A stretch of 64,000 nt of DNA from CAVSUR01 sp052143655 (GTDB taxonomy: Bacteria; Actinomycetota; Actinomycetes; Streptosporangiales; Streptosporangiaceae). The DNA is taken from the NCBI GenBank assembly GCA_052143655.1, contig JBKQSL010000149.1:1-64000 (forward strand), given 5' to 3'. Position numbers and translations under genes: made by a program. Each line of letters opens with the position of its first letter. The first letter of the stretch is position 1. Under the pieces are notes generated by a model. The model searched no databases and was not told the DNA's origin. It saw nothing but the letters and a program-made list of their open reading frames with translations. This document shows positions 42,345-51,081 of the stretch, in pieces.

Positions 42345-44078
42345 ATGATGATGATCGCGAGCACGATTGCCGGCTACCGGGTGGACCGGGAAATCGGCCG
42401 GGGCGGCATGGCCACCGTCTACCAGGCCTACGACGAGCGGCTCAACCGCAAGGTCGCGCTGAAGGTGCTGTCGCCGGAGCTGGCGGGAGACGCGGCGTTC
42501 CGGGCCAGGTTCATCCGCGAGTCGCGCGCGGCTGCTGCCGTCGACCACCGCAACATCATCCCGGTCTACGACGCTGGCGAGTGGTCGGGCGTCCTGTACA
42601 TCGCCATGCGCTACCTGCCCGGCGGCGACGTGCGGACGCTGCTGGAGCGGCACGGCTGCCTGCCACCTGCCCGCGCGTACCACATCATCGCCGAGGTGGC
42701 CGCGGCGCTGGACGCGGCGCATGCCCGGGGCCTGATCCACCGTGACGTCAAGCCCGGCAACATGCTGCTGGAGGAGGGCGAGCCTGCCGACAGCGCGGTG
42801 CCGGGCAGTCCCGGCGGTCCCGCCGAGGGCGACCACGTCTGCCTGTCCGACTTCGGGATCAGCAAGCACGCGGTGAGCACCGGCCTGACCCTGACCGGGC
42901 AGTTCGTGGGCACCCTGGACTACATCGCGCCCGAGCAGATCGAAGGCCGCGAGGTCGACGGCCGGACCGATCAGTACTCGCTCGCCTGCACGGCCTTCGA
43001 GCTGCTGACCGGAAGCCCGCCGTTCGGCCGCACCCAGCCCATCGCGGTCATGTCCGCGCAGCTGTCCGAGCCGGTGCCCGCGCTGTCCGCCCGCCGGCCG
43101 GGCCTGCCCGCCGCCGCCGACCGGGTGCTCGCCCGGGCCCTGGCCAAGAACCCGGCGCAGCGCTACGCCACCTGCACCCAGTTCGCGGCTGACCTGGGCG
43201 GGGCTCTGGGCGTCGGGCTACCGGAGCCGGGCCCGCCGGGCGCCGTTCAGTACCCGGGCGCCGTTCAGTACCCGGCAGCGGCCCAGTATTCGGGAGCCGG
43301 GTCCTATCCGGGCCAGGATCAGGCGGCGCCGGGCCACTACGAGCCCACTCAGGCGGCGTTCGCCGCCGCTGGCCCGCCGCCGGTCGCCCCCGGCAGCCAG
43401 CCTGGCTGGGCCCGGCCCACGTACCCGGGCTACCAGGGCCCGCCGCCCCCGGCGCGACCGCGGCGGCGCGGCGCGGTGGCCGCCTGGGCCGCCGTGGTGC
43501 TGGTCGCCGTCGGGGCCGCGCTGGCAGTGGCGGTCGTGCTGGCCCGGCACCGCACGCCGGCCGGCTCGGCCGCCGTCGCCGGGGGCCCGGCGAGTTCCGT
43601 GCCGGCCGTCGCCGCGTCGCCGGTCAGCGTGGCGCAGCGCCAGGCCGCGGCGGTCAACGCGCTGCTCGGCCGGATGGCCGTCAGCCGCAGTCCGCTGCAG
43701 AACGCGATCAGCCAGATCCAGGCCTGCGCGAACGTCGCCAGCGCGGAGAGCACGATCCAGTCCGTCACCAGCCAGCGCAGCGCGGAGTACCAGCAGGCGC
43801 AGTCGCTGCCGGCCAGCGCGCTGGCAGACGGCGCTGCGCTGAAGTCCGACCTGGTGCAGGCGCTCAGCGGGTCGCTCAGCGCCGACCAGAGCTACCTCGC
43901 CTGGTCGCAGCAGGAGCTGAGCTCGTGCGCGCCGGGCAGCGGCAGCCAGTCGGCGGACTACGGCGATGCGGTCACCTTGAGCGAGCAGGTGAACCCGGTG
44001 AAGCAGCAGCTCGTCGGCGTCTGGAATCCGACCGCGGCGCGGTACGGGTACCCTCAGCGGCAGCCGGGCGGTATCTGA
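42345..44078 (+). CDS. Membrane-anchored Ser/Thr protein kinase (PknB-like)
   Basis: 577 residues. Kinase domain about 8-285: glycine loop GRGGMATVYQ, ALKVL lysine, catalytic HRDVKPGN (His132, Asp134), 'LSDFGISKH', and 'GTLDYIAPEQIEGREVDGRTDQYSL'. Then a Pro/Gln/Tyr-rich linker with a GAVQYP repeat, one transmembrane helix near 377-400, and a Ser/Ala-rich extracytoplasmic domain of about 165 residues without PASTA repeats. It lies between prcA and pafA, where other genomes usually have none. It may phosphorylate FHA proteins such as the one at 10567; that is inference. Confidence 0.92.
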   Translation: MMMIASTIAGYRVDREIGRGGMATVYQAYDERLNRKVALKVLSPELAGDAAFRARFIRESRAAAAVDHRNIIPVYDAGEWSGVLYIAMRYLPGGDVRTLLERHGCLPPARAYHIIAEVAAALDAAHARGLIHRDVKPGNMLLEEGEPADSAVPGSPGGPAEGDHVCLSDFGISKHAVSTGLTLTGQFVGTLDYIAPEQIEGREVDGRTDQYSLACTAFELLTGSPPFGRTQPIAVMSAQLSEPVPALSARRPGLPAAADRVLARALAKNPAQRYATCTQFAADLGGALGVGLPEPGPPGAVQYPGAVQYPAAAQYSGAGSYPGQDQAAPGHYEPTQAAFAAAGPPPVAPGSQPGWARPTYPGYQGPPPPARPRRRGAVAAWAAVVLVAVGAALAVAVVLARHRTPAGSAAVAGGPASSVPAVAASPVSVAQRQAAAVNALLGRMAVSRSPLQNAISQIQACANVASAESTIQSVTSQRSAEYQQAQSLPASALADGAALKSDLVQALSGSLSADQSYLAWSQQELSSCAPGSGSQSADYGDAVTLSEQVNPVKQQLVGVWNPTAARYGYPQRQPGGI

Positions 44079-44098
44079 CCGGCGGGCACGGCCGCCGC

Positions 44099-45031
44099 TC
44101 AGCGCCCGGTCAGGAACACGACGATGGCCTGGTCGAGCGCCCGGGCGATCTCGTGCTGCACGGCCGGCGTGGTGAGCAGCGCCGCGTCGGCCGGGTTGCT
44201 CATGTTCCCGCACTCGATCAGCACCTTGGGCACGGTCGTCAGGTTCAGCCCGGCCAGGTCGTCGCGCCGGATGTAACCGCCCTGCCCGTAATAGTCGCTG
44301 ATCCGCATCGGCGTGCGGGCGAGCATCGCCGCGCGCACGTCGCGGCCGAAGCGCAGCGACGCGCCGATCACCTGGTTGTTCGGGCCGTCGGCGACGGGCT
44401 CAAGCACAGTGAAGCCGCGGCCCGAGGGCGGCCCGCCGTCGGCGTGGATGTCGACGGCCACCTGCGCCCCCGACTTGTTGATGATCTGGGCGCGCCGGTT
44501 CACGCACGGCCCGAGCCCGTTGTTCGACGTCCGGGTCAGCACCACGTGCGCTCCCTGCCGCCGCAGCAGCGCCCGCAGGTCGGCAGCGACGTTGAAGTTG
44601 AACTGTGCCTCGGTGTAGCCGCCGGCGGTCTGGGTGCCGGTGGTGTCGCAGTTCTCCAGTTCCCGGCCGTTCCAGATCTGGCGGCTGAGGTACCCGGGGT
44701 CGGTGTGGTTCAGCCCGTTGTGCCCGGGGTCGATGCCGACGATCGCGCCGGCCAGTGGCCTGCCGCCCCCGGCCGTCCCGGGGCTGTGCGAGCCGCCGCT
44801 GGGCGAGCCGCCTGCCGGGGAGCTGACGCCGGGGGAGCCGCCGGCCTGGCCGCCAGACCCGTCCGGGGCGGGCGTGGCCGTCGCGGAGCCGGGCGCGGGG
44901 GACCCTGCCGAGGTGACGGACGCGCGCCCGGCGCAGGCCGCCAGCGCCAGCCCGGCCGCGGCCGCCGCGGCGGTGCAGGCCAGGGCGCGCCGCAGCCGCG
45001 GCGTGCCGGTCCTGCGGCTGTGCATGTCCAT
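44099..45031 (-). CDS. N-acetylmuramoyl-L-alanine amidase (Amidase_3), lipoprotein
   Basis: Cleaves the amide between MurNAc and the stem peptide of peptidoglycan. 310 residues: lipobox LAAC (Cys33), a Gly/Ser/Pro linker, then the amidase domain with zinc His in 'VGIDPGHNG', Glu in 'YTEAQFNF', His in 'VAVDIHADG' and catalytic Glu in 'VLIECGNMSN'. All are present, so activity is likely, at the outer face of the membrane. Convergent with the kinase, 20 bp apart. Confidence 0.9.
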   Translation of the reverse strand: MDMHSRRTGTPRLRRALACTAAAAAAGLALAACAGRASVTSAGSPAPGSATATPAPDGSGGQAGGSPGVSSPAGGSPSGGSHSPGTAGGGRPLAGAIVGIDPGHNGLNHTDPGYLSRQIWNGRELENCDTTGTQTAGGYTEAQFNFNVAADLRALLRRQGAHVVLTRTSNNGLGPCVNRRAQIINKSGAQVAVDIHADGGPPSGRGFTVLEPVADGPNNQVIGASLRFGRDVRAAMLARTPMRISDYYGQGGYIRRDDLAGLNLTTVPKVLIECGNMSNPADAALLTTPAVQHEIARALDQAIVVFLTGR

Positions 45032-45243
45032 GCCCCGGCTCTCCCCGCGCCCGCCCGGCCACCGGGCTCCTTACCCATAATGCCGGAGCGGGCAGTGCCG
45101 TCGGCAGTTCCGGGGCCGGCGGCGCCGTCCGGCCCGCGTGGGAAGATCCTGGGCCGGGTACGCTCTGACCGCGTGTGCGCAAGCGTTGGTAATGTCGAGT
45201 TCGCGCGCGGCCTGGATGGCTGCGCAGGTGCTGGAGGACAGAA

Positions 45244-46704
45244 GTGACAGGCGATCTGGCAACCATCGCGGGCATCAACCCGCCGACTGGCCTGCTCATC
45301 GGCGGTGACTGGACCACGGGCCGGGACGGCTCGCTGCCGGTGATCGATCCGGCCACCGAGGAGCCGATCGCCGAGGTGGCCGTAGGGACCGTGGAGGACG
45401 CGCTGGACGCGGTCACGGCCGCGCACGAGGCGCTGCCGGCCTGGGCGGCCCGCGCGCCGCGCGAGCGGGCCGAGATCCTGCGCCGCGCGTTCGATCTGAT
45501 GATGGCCCAGGCCGAGCCGCTGGCCCGCCTCATGGTGCTGGAGAACGGCAAGGCGCTGCGGGACGCCCGGGGCGAGGCGACCTACGCGGCCGAATTCTTC
45601 CGCTGGTTCGCGGAGGAGGCGGTGCGCAACGTCGGCGCGCTGGTCACCGCCCCGTCCGGGACCAACCGGATCATGGTGGCGCACCAGCCGGTGGGCGTCA
45701 GCGTGCTGATCACGCCGTGGAACTTCCCGGCGGCGATGGCCACCCGCAAGATCGCCCCCGCGCTGGCGGCGGGCTGCACCGTGGTGCTCAAGCCCGCCAA
45801 GGAGACCCCGCTCACCGCGCTGGCCATCGCGGGCCTGCTGGCGGAAGCGGGCGTGCCCGCAGGCGTGGTCAACGTGGTGTGCGCCCGGCGGCCCGGCCCG
45901 ATGACCGAGGCGATGCTGGCCGACCCGCGGGTGCGCAAGCTATCGTTCACCGGCTCGACCGAGGTCGGCCGGGTGCTGCTGGAGACGGCCGCCAAGACGG
46001 TCACGAACTGCTCGATGGAACTCGGCGGCAACGCCCCGTTCCTGGTCTTCGACGACGCCGACATCGACGCGGCGGTCGAAGGTGCGTTCGTCGCCAAGAT
46101 GCGCAACGGCGGCGAGGCATGCACCGCGGCGAACCGGTTCTACGTGCACGAGGCGGTCGTCGGCGAGTTCTCGGCGAAGTTCGCCGCCCGGCTGGCCGGG
46201 CTGCGGGTCGGGCCAGGCCTGGAGGACGGGGTCGACCTCGGCCCGCTGGTCAACGCCGACACCCGGTCTAAGGTCGCCGGGCTGGTCGAGACCGCAACCA
46301 AGGACGGCGGCCGGGTGGTGACCGGCGGGCACGTCCCAGAGCGGGCCGGGTACTTCTACGAGCCCACTGTGCTGGACGAAGTGGCGCCGGACGCGGGCAT
46401 CCTGTCGCAGGAGATCTTCGGCCCGGTCGCCCCGATCGTCCGGTTCACCGGCACCAGCGAGGTGATCTCGATGGCGAACGCCACCGAATACGGCCTGGTC
46501 GCCTACCTCTACACCCGCGACCTGCGGCGCGCCCTGCAGGTGTCGGAGGCGCTGGAGTCCGGCATGGTCGGCGTGAACCGCGGGGTGGTGTCCGACCCGG
46601 CGGCCCCGTTCGGCGGCGTGAAGCAGTCCGGGCTCGGCCGGGAAGGCGGTCACGACGGCTTGCTGGAGTTCACTGAGACCAAATACATCGCTGTCGACTG
46701 GTGA
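45244..46704 (+). CDS. NAD(P)-dependent aldehyde dehydrogenase (succinate-semialdehyde type)
   Basis: 486 residues. 'VLITPWNFPAAMATRKIAPALAAGCTVVLKPAKETPLTA' cofactor region, 'FTGSTEVGR', general-base Glu in 'MELGGNAPFLVFDDADID', catalytic Cys in 'NGGEACTAANRFYV', and C-terminal 'GGVKQSGLGREGG'. The motif set fits GabD-like succinate-semialdehyde dehydrogenases, but the substrate is not proven. GTG start after GGAGGACAGAA. Ten bases separate its stop from pafA, so pafA may be expressed from its promoter. Confidence 0.88.
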   Translation: MTGDLATIAGINPPTGLLIGGDWTTGRDGSLPVIDPATEEPIAEVAVGTVEDALDAVTAAHEALPAWAARAPRERAEILRRAFDLMMAQAEPLARLMVLENGKALRDARGEATYAAEFFRWFAEEAVRNVGALVTAPSGTNRIMVAHQPVGVSVLITPWNFPAAMATRKIAPALAAGCTVVLKPAKETPLTALAIAGLLAEAGVPAGVVNVVCARRPGPMTEAMLADPRVRKLSFTGSTEVGRVLLETAAKTVTNCSMELGGNAPFLVFDDADIDAAVEGAFVAKMRNGGEACTAANRFYVHEAVVGEFSAKFAARLAGLRVGPGLEDGVDLGPLVNADTRSKVAGLVETATKDGGRVVTGGHVPERAGYFYEPTVLDEVAPDAGILSQEIFGPVAPIVRFTGTSEVISMANATEYGLVAYLYTRDLRRALQVSEALESGMVGVNRGVVSDPAAPFGGVKQSGLGREGGHDGLLEFTETKYIAVDW

Positions 46705-46714
46705 GCTGAATCGA

Positions 46715-48073
46715 GTGGACAGACGGATATTCGGCCTGGAGAACGAGTACGGGGTCACCTGCACCTTCCGTGGCCAGCGTCGGCTCTCGCCAGACGAGGT
46801 GGCCCGGTACCTGTTCCGCCGCGTGGTGTCGTGGGGGCGCAGCAGTAACGTGTTCCTGCGCAATGGCGCGCGGCTGTACCTGGACGTAGGCAGTCATCCT
46901 GAGTACGCCACCCCCGAGTGCGACAACATCATCGACCTGGTGACGCACGATAAGGCGGGGGAGCGGATCCTTGAGGGCCTGCTGGTCGATGCCGACCGGC
47001 GGCTGCGCGAGGAGGGCATCGCCGGGGACATCTACCTGTTCAAGAACAACACCGACTCGGCCGGCAACTCCTACGGCTGCCATGAGAACTACCTTGTCGG
47101 GCGGCATGGAGAGTTCGGGCGGCTGGCCGACATCCTGATCCCGTTCCTGGTTACCCGGCAGATCATCTGCGGGGCGGGCAAGGTGCTGCAGACCCCCCGG
47201 GGCGCGGTCTACTGCGTCAGCCAGCGGGCCGAGCACATCTGGGAGGGAGTGTCGTCGGCGACCACGCGGTCGCGGCCGATCATCAACACCCGGGACGAGC
47301 CGCACGCCGACGCCGAGCGGTTCCGCCGGCTGCACGTCATCGTCGGCGACTCCAACATGAGCGAGACCACCATGCTGCTCAAGGTCGGCGCGACTGACCT
47401 GGTGCTGCGCATGGTCGAGGCGGGTACGGTGATGCGCGACCTCACGCTGGAGAACCCCATCCGGGCGATCCGCGACGTCAGCCACGACATGACCGGGCGG
47501 CGCAAGGTCCGGCTGGCCAACGGCCGCGAGGTCAGCGCCCTGGACATCCAGCGCGAGTACCTGTCCAAGGCGCAGGACTTCACCGAACGCCGCGGCGCCG
47601 ACGCGGTGGCGCGCCGGGTGCTCGACCTGTGGGAGCGCACGCTGCACGCGGTGGAGACCGGCGACCTGTCGCCGGTCGCCCGGGAGATCGACTGGGTCAC
47701 CAAGTACCAGCTGATCGAGCGCTACCGGGCCAAGCATGACCTGCCGCTGTCGTCATCACGGGTGGCCCAGCTCGATCTGGCCTATCACGACGTGCACCGC
47801 GGCCGCGGCCTGTACTACCTGCTGCAGAACCGCGGCGCGGTGGCGCGGGTCTGCCGGGATATCGAGATCTTCGAGGCCAAGTCAGTGCCGCCGCAGACGA
47901 CCCGGGCCAGGCTGCGCGGCGAGTTCATCCGCCGGGCGCAGGACCGGCGCCGCGATTTCACCGTGGACTGGGTGCACCTCAAGCTCAACGACCAGGCCCA
48001 GCGCACCGTGCTGTGCAAGGACCCGTTCCGCTCGGTGGACGAGCGGGTGGAGAAGCTGATCGCGGGCATGTAA
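46715..48073 (+). CDS. pafA: Pup-protein ligase PafA
   Basis: ATP-dependent ligation of the Pup C-terminal Glu to substrate lysines. 452 residues: 'RRIFGLENEYGVTCTF' (metal-binding Glu), 'GSHPEYATPECDN', 'FKNNTDSAGNSYGCHENYL', 'RPIINTRDEPHADAERFRRLHVIVGDSNMSE' and 'WVTKYQLIERYRAKH'. The C-terminus 'FRSVDERVEKLIAGM' looks complete. GTG start. Its last 19 bases plus two past the stop are repeated exactly at 50687-50707. Confidence 0.95.
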   Translation: MDRRIFGLENEYGVTCTFRGQRRLSPDEVARYLFRRVVSWGRSSNVFLRNGARLYLDVGSHPEYATPECDNIIDLVTHDKAGERILEGLLVDADRRLREEGIAGDIYLFKNNTDSAGNSYGCHENYLVGRHGEFGRLADILIPFLVTRQIICGAGKVLQTPRGAVYCVSQRAEHIWEGVSSATTRSRPIINTRDEPHADAERFRRLHVIVGDSNMSETTMLLKVGATDLVLRMVEAGTVMRDLTLENPIRAIRDVSHDMTGRRKVRLANGREVSALDIQREYLSKAQDFTERRGADAVARRVLDLWERTLHAVETGDLSPVAREIDWVTKYQLIERYRAKHDLPLSSSRVAQLDLAYHDVHRGRGLYYLLQNRGAVARVCRDIEIFEAKSVPPQTTRARLRGEFIRRAQDRRRDFTVDWVHLKLNDQAQRTVLCKDPFRSVDERVEKLIAGM

Positions 48074-48075
48074 CC
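48055..48075 (+). repeat. Direct repeat, left copy (pafA 3' end), candidate att site
   Basis: 21 bases from GCTGATCGCGG through the pafA stop to TAACC, identical to 50687-50707. A further seven or so bases downstream are similar (CTCGGCC against GCGGGCC). Confidence 0.8.
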
Positions 48076-48089
48076 CTCGGCCGGTCAGG

Positions 48090-48236
48090 CCATTGAGAGT
48101 CGTAGGCAGTCAGGCGCAGGTGGCCCTCCAGGCACACCAGCTCCTCGTGTCTCTCGCCGACAAGAATAAGTGGCGGGAACCGCTCTCCTCGTGACTGCGC
48201 GAGCTGCTTCCACGACCCTTTCATTGGGTACGTGAC
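48090..48236 (-). pseudogene. Fragment of an unrecognised conserved protein
   Basis: On the minus strand this reads 'VTYPMKGSWKQLAQSRGERFPPLILVGERHEELVCLEGHLRLTAY', composition unlike noise and reminiscent of ParB-nuclease-fold proteins ('VLEGHxRxTAY'). Homology-like sequence stops at both sides and the frame runs into pafA antisense. Treated as a fragment; could be a very small real gene. Confidence 0.35.
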
Positions 48237-48418
48237 AGCGGCCACGGGGGACTGGGGACGGCCGTTTAGCTGCCCGCTGGCGGTCGTGGGTTCGGCCGGC
48301 TGGTGGTCATGGGATTTGCCCGGCACGACGTCGTCTGCCTTGCCGCGTCCCGCGGCCGGGGTCTCTCTTCGGGTGCGGTGGCGGTGCTGAAGCGCCCGTC
48401 GGCCCGAAGAGGGACAAC

Positions 48419-48547
48419 TTGAAGTCTGCCGAGGAAATCATGGAAATGCTGGAAGCGTTCGGCCTGACCGGGTCGCTGCGTGACGCTGCTGAGCTGGCGG
48501 GGTGCTCGCATCGCACGGCCGGGTGGTATGTGCGGGCCTGTGACACG
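48419..48547 (+). pseudogene. N-terminal fragment of a transposase (HTH; IS21-like)
   Basis: TTG start followed by 'KSAEEIMEMLEAFGLTGSLRDAAELAGCSHRTAGWYVRACD'. This is the helix-turn-helix beginning of a transposase family common in actinomycetes, which I recall as IS21-like. After about 42 residues similarity ends and the frame becomes low-complexity. No catalytic domain follows. Confidence 0.55.
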
Positions 48548-48698
48548 TCGGTGAGGCCGGCCCGGCCGGCGTCGCCCGTCATGCCCGCGCGACGCCGGGC
48601 AGCCCGCAGCTGGACGACGAGCATTTCCCGGCCGCCCCGGCCGCCCCGGCCGCCCCGGCCGGCGCGCTCTTGCGGGCGCCGAAAGCCCGCACCGCCGC

Positions 48699-49197
48699 GT
48701 CCTCGCTGGTGCGGATGGCGGGCTGCCGGCGGCGCAGCGGCACGGTCAGCTCGCTGATCGCGCCGCCTTTCCACCGCAAGACCAGGTCGGCCCGCCCGCT
48801 GGTCTCGTCTCGGCGGAGGCTGATGTTTACCTCGTCCAGCAGGCTGCGCAGGAGTTGCTTGCGGTCCTTGTCGGTGGTGGTGGCCGCGTCCCAGACCGCG
48901 CCGAGGTCGTCGCCGAAGGCCAGGATCGCCGCCCGCTCGCCGCTGGTGAGCGCCTAGGGGCGGGCGGCCTGGCAGCGGGCCAGCTCAGCCTCGGCGTTGG
49001 CGAGCTCGCGCAGGGCGTTTTCCCATTCGGTTTCCAGGCCGCGGGCGACCAGCCGGTTGTCGGGGTGGACGGCGCGGTAGCGGCGCTCGGCCCTGGCAGC
49101 GTTGTAGCGGGCCTGCTCGACCTGGCGCTGGTGCTGCGCCAGGTCGGCGTCGTGGCCGTCTTCGAGCTGGCGGGCGGCTTGCAGGCACGCATCCAGC
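48699..49197 (-). pseudogene. Large serine recombinase, C-terminal fragment with internal stop
   Basis: Minus-strand frame: 'DACLQAARQLEDGHDADLAQ' and 'YRAVHPDNRLVARGLETEWE', an in-frame TAG at 48956-48954, then 'ALTSGERAAILAFGDDLGAVWDAATTTDKDRKQLLRSLLDEVNISLRRDE' and 'LVLRWKGGAISELTVPLRRRQPAIRTSED'. This matches the recombinase plus coiled-coil C-terminal region of site-specific serine recombinases. The catalytic resolvase domain is missing, and both ends are cut. Inactive remnant. Confidence 0.72.
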
Positions 49198-49237
49198 GGG
49201 CCGGCTGGCCCCATCCGGCCCGGCCCGGCCGGCCCGC

Positions 49238-49915
49238 TCAAAGCTGGCCGGCGGTGATCACCTGGCTGGCTGGTGGCGGGGTGACGGTGGCGGTGTTCCA
49301 GTTCGAGAACGTCACGCTCTCGCCGTTCTTGCCGGTCAGCGAGAGCAGGTACGGCTTGCCCGCACGGGCGATGTACACCCGGTACGGGCCCTGGCTGCCG
49401 GTCCAGGCAGGCTGGCCCTGGTAGGTCGTCGCGGTCAGCTTGATGGCGGACTCGCTCTTATTCGGCGAATGCTGGAAGATACCACCGACCAGGGAGGTCA
49501 TCGTCAGGCCGGAGAACGACGACGCCTGCCCCGCGGGCACCGCCAGGTACTTTCCGCAAACCTTCGCGCAGATCGACGACGACAGGTGGCTGGCCTGCAG
49601 GAACGACTGGTTGATCTTGACATAGTCCTTGCCCGGGGTCACCACGACGTTGAAGGTGGCGCCGGCGCGGGAGACGGTGCCGCTGGCCGAGGCGGGCCGG
49701 ACGAACGCCATGTCGAGGCTGATCTGCTCCCCGTTCTGCACGACGTGCCCGGCCATCTGCACGCTCTTGGCGGACTCGGCCGCGGCCTTGATCTTCGGGT
49801 ATTCCTGCCTCAGGGTCGGCGAGCCGCCTGAGCCGCCGCCGCTGCTGCTGCCGCAGGCCGCCATCGGCAGTGCCGCCCCCAGTACCAGCATCGATCCGGT
49901 CAGGACGCGGGTCAT
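49238..49915 (-). CDS. Putative lipoprotein (LppX/LprG-like)
   Basis: 225 residues. Signal peptide with lipobox MAAC (Cys21), a Gly/Ser linker, then a predicted beta-rich domain: 'VQMAGHVVQNGEQISLDMAFVRPASASGTV', 'DYVKINQSFLQASHLSSSICAKVCGKYLAVP' (paired Cys) and 'YQGQPAWTGSQGPYRVYIARAGKPYLLSLTG'. The pattern resembles the LppX_LprAFG-like lipoproteins of actinobacteria; function unknown. It is the only intact gene inside the pafA-tail repeats, suggesting it is cargo. Confidence 0.72.
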   Translation of the reverse strand: MTRVLTGSMLVLGAALPMAACGSSSGGGSGGSPTLRQEYPKIKAAAESAKSVQMAGHVVQNGEQISLDMAFVRPASASGTVSRAGATFNVVVTPGKDYVKINQSFLQASHLSSSICAKVCGKYLAVPAGQASSFSGLTMTSLVGGIFQHSPNKSESAIKLTATTYQGQPAWTGSQGPYRVYIARAGKPYLLSLTGKNGESVTFSNWNTATVTPPPASQVITAGQL

Positions 49916-50085
49916 TTTCACGACGCACTCCAAAAGGCGGGGTGAGCTCACAGGATGGAGCAGGCAACCGGCCGCCGGGCATGAACACGCTAGCAGAAGG
50001 TCAGGGCACGTTCAGGAAGGCGCCAAGACGACGGGTGCACGTCAATTTTGTGGGGTAGGAAAGATCATCTTCGGGATGCTCCTGG

Positions 50086-50523
50086 TCAGGCAGTGCGCGT
50101 CTGAGTGCGGGGACTGTGGCAGACGGTCTCCCATGTGCTGCTGGTCTGCTGGCAGCGGAGGGCGATGATGGCGTCGGCTCCGTTGACGGTCCAGTGCATG
50201 CCTGCCTGCTTGAGTCTTTGGCCGATGACGGTCTTGCAGCTTGCTTCCACGACGCCGGAGCCGGCGAAGAGGCCGCGCTGGCGGAACCCGTGGTAGCGCA
50301 TGCGGGCGGGGCGTTGTTCTCGAAGCAGCCGAGGGCGGTGTCGATCTCGTCTTTCTTGACGCCTTCGGGGGGTAGGCTCTGGCGGCGCTGCAGATTCCGT
50401 CGATGTAGCCGTAGTCCAGGTCCTCCAGGCGGGCGGTGAGCCATTCTTCCTTGCGGTCCAGCAGCATGAACTCCAGCTTGCGGGCGAGGTCGTGGAGGTG
50501 CTCGCGGGCATGGAACAGGACGC
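50086..50523 (-). pseudogene. ISKra4-family transposase, C-terminal remnant with frameshifts
   Basis: Pieces of one transposase appear in three minus-strand frames: 'FHAREHLHDLARKLEFMLLDRKEEWLTARLEDLDYGYIDGICSAA', then 'PPEGVKKDEIDTALGCFENNAP', then 'MRYHGFRQRGLFAGSGVVEASCKTVIGQRLKQAGMHWTVNGADAIIALRC'. Two frameshifts and a missing N-terminus show it is dead. The 'GSGVVEASCKTVIGQRLK' block is typical of ISKra4 enzymes. Confidence 0.7.
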
Positions 50524-50539
50524 CCGGCCCGGACCAGGC

Positions 50540-50704
50540 CGCGCATGTGCTGCTGGGCTGGGAACGGGAGGCGATCGTCAAGCTCGCCGAGGAGCGGGGC
50601 GAGATCGACCGCAGCCACCGCAAGCTCGCCCACCGCGGCTCCCGCCTCGGCATCGTCCACGCGAGTGAGTCCACGGTGCTGCGGGTGCTGATCGCGGGCA
50701 TGTA
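50540..50704 (+). pseudogene. Transposase HTH fragment (IS3-like) joined to the pafA-tail repeat
   Basis: Reads 'HVLLGWEREAIVKLAEERGEIDRSHRKLAHRGSRLGIVHASESTVLRVL', the N-terminal DNA-binding part of a common actinobacterial IS3-like transposase. It then passes directly into 'IAGM' and a stop supplied by the repeated pafA end. The junction at about 50687 is therefore a recombination point. Confidence 0.62.
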
Positions 50705-50707
50705 ACC
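50687..50707 (+). repeat. Direct repeat, right copy of the pafA 3' end, candidate att site
   Basis: Exact copy of 48055-48075. It marks the right boundary of the decayed island; ordinary chromosome probably resumes at 50708. Confidence 0.8.
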
Positions 50708-51081
50708 GCGGGCCTGGCTTGCACGGCGCGACTCGCACGGCGCGACCCGGCTGGACCCCGGCAGCGCTGGCGGCCCGGCTGGATCCCGCGGCCCCGGCCT
50801 CCTGGCCCGCGCTGGCCCCGGACCTGGCCGCAGCACCTGCGACTACTAAAAGTCCTGATCTGACTGCGCAGAGTTGCTAAGCTCGCTGACGCGCCGCTCG
50901 CCCGCGGCTTCCATGATCGTGGAGAGTTCGCTGCGGTCTTCCACTATGAACACTCCACGATCACGAATCAGCGCGGGCGTGGGCCGGCAGGGCAAGGGTC
51001 ACAGGAACCGGGGGGCAGGTCAGTGCTGGGTCCGCACCGGGGCAGCCCGTCCGCGCAGTCCGCCGGGACAGCGGGGACCGC
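50708..51081. other. 374 bp without a recognised gene
   Basis: GC-rich spacer between the island and the next gene. The only structure seen is an inverted repeat at 50914-50963: 16-base arms beginning TGATCGTGGAG with one mismatch, 18-base loop. It is longer than local terminators and could be an insertion-sequence end or an operator. Confidence 0.45.
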
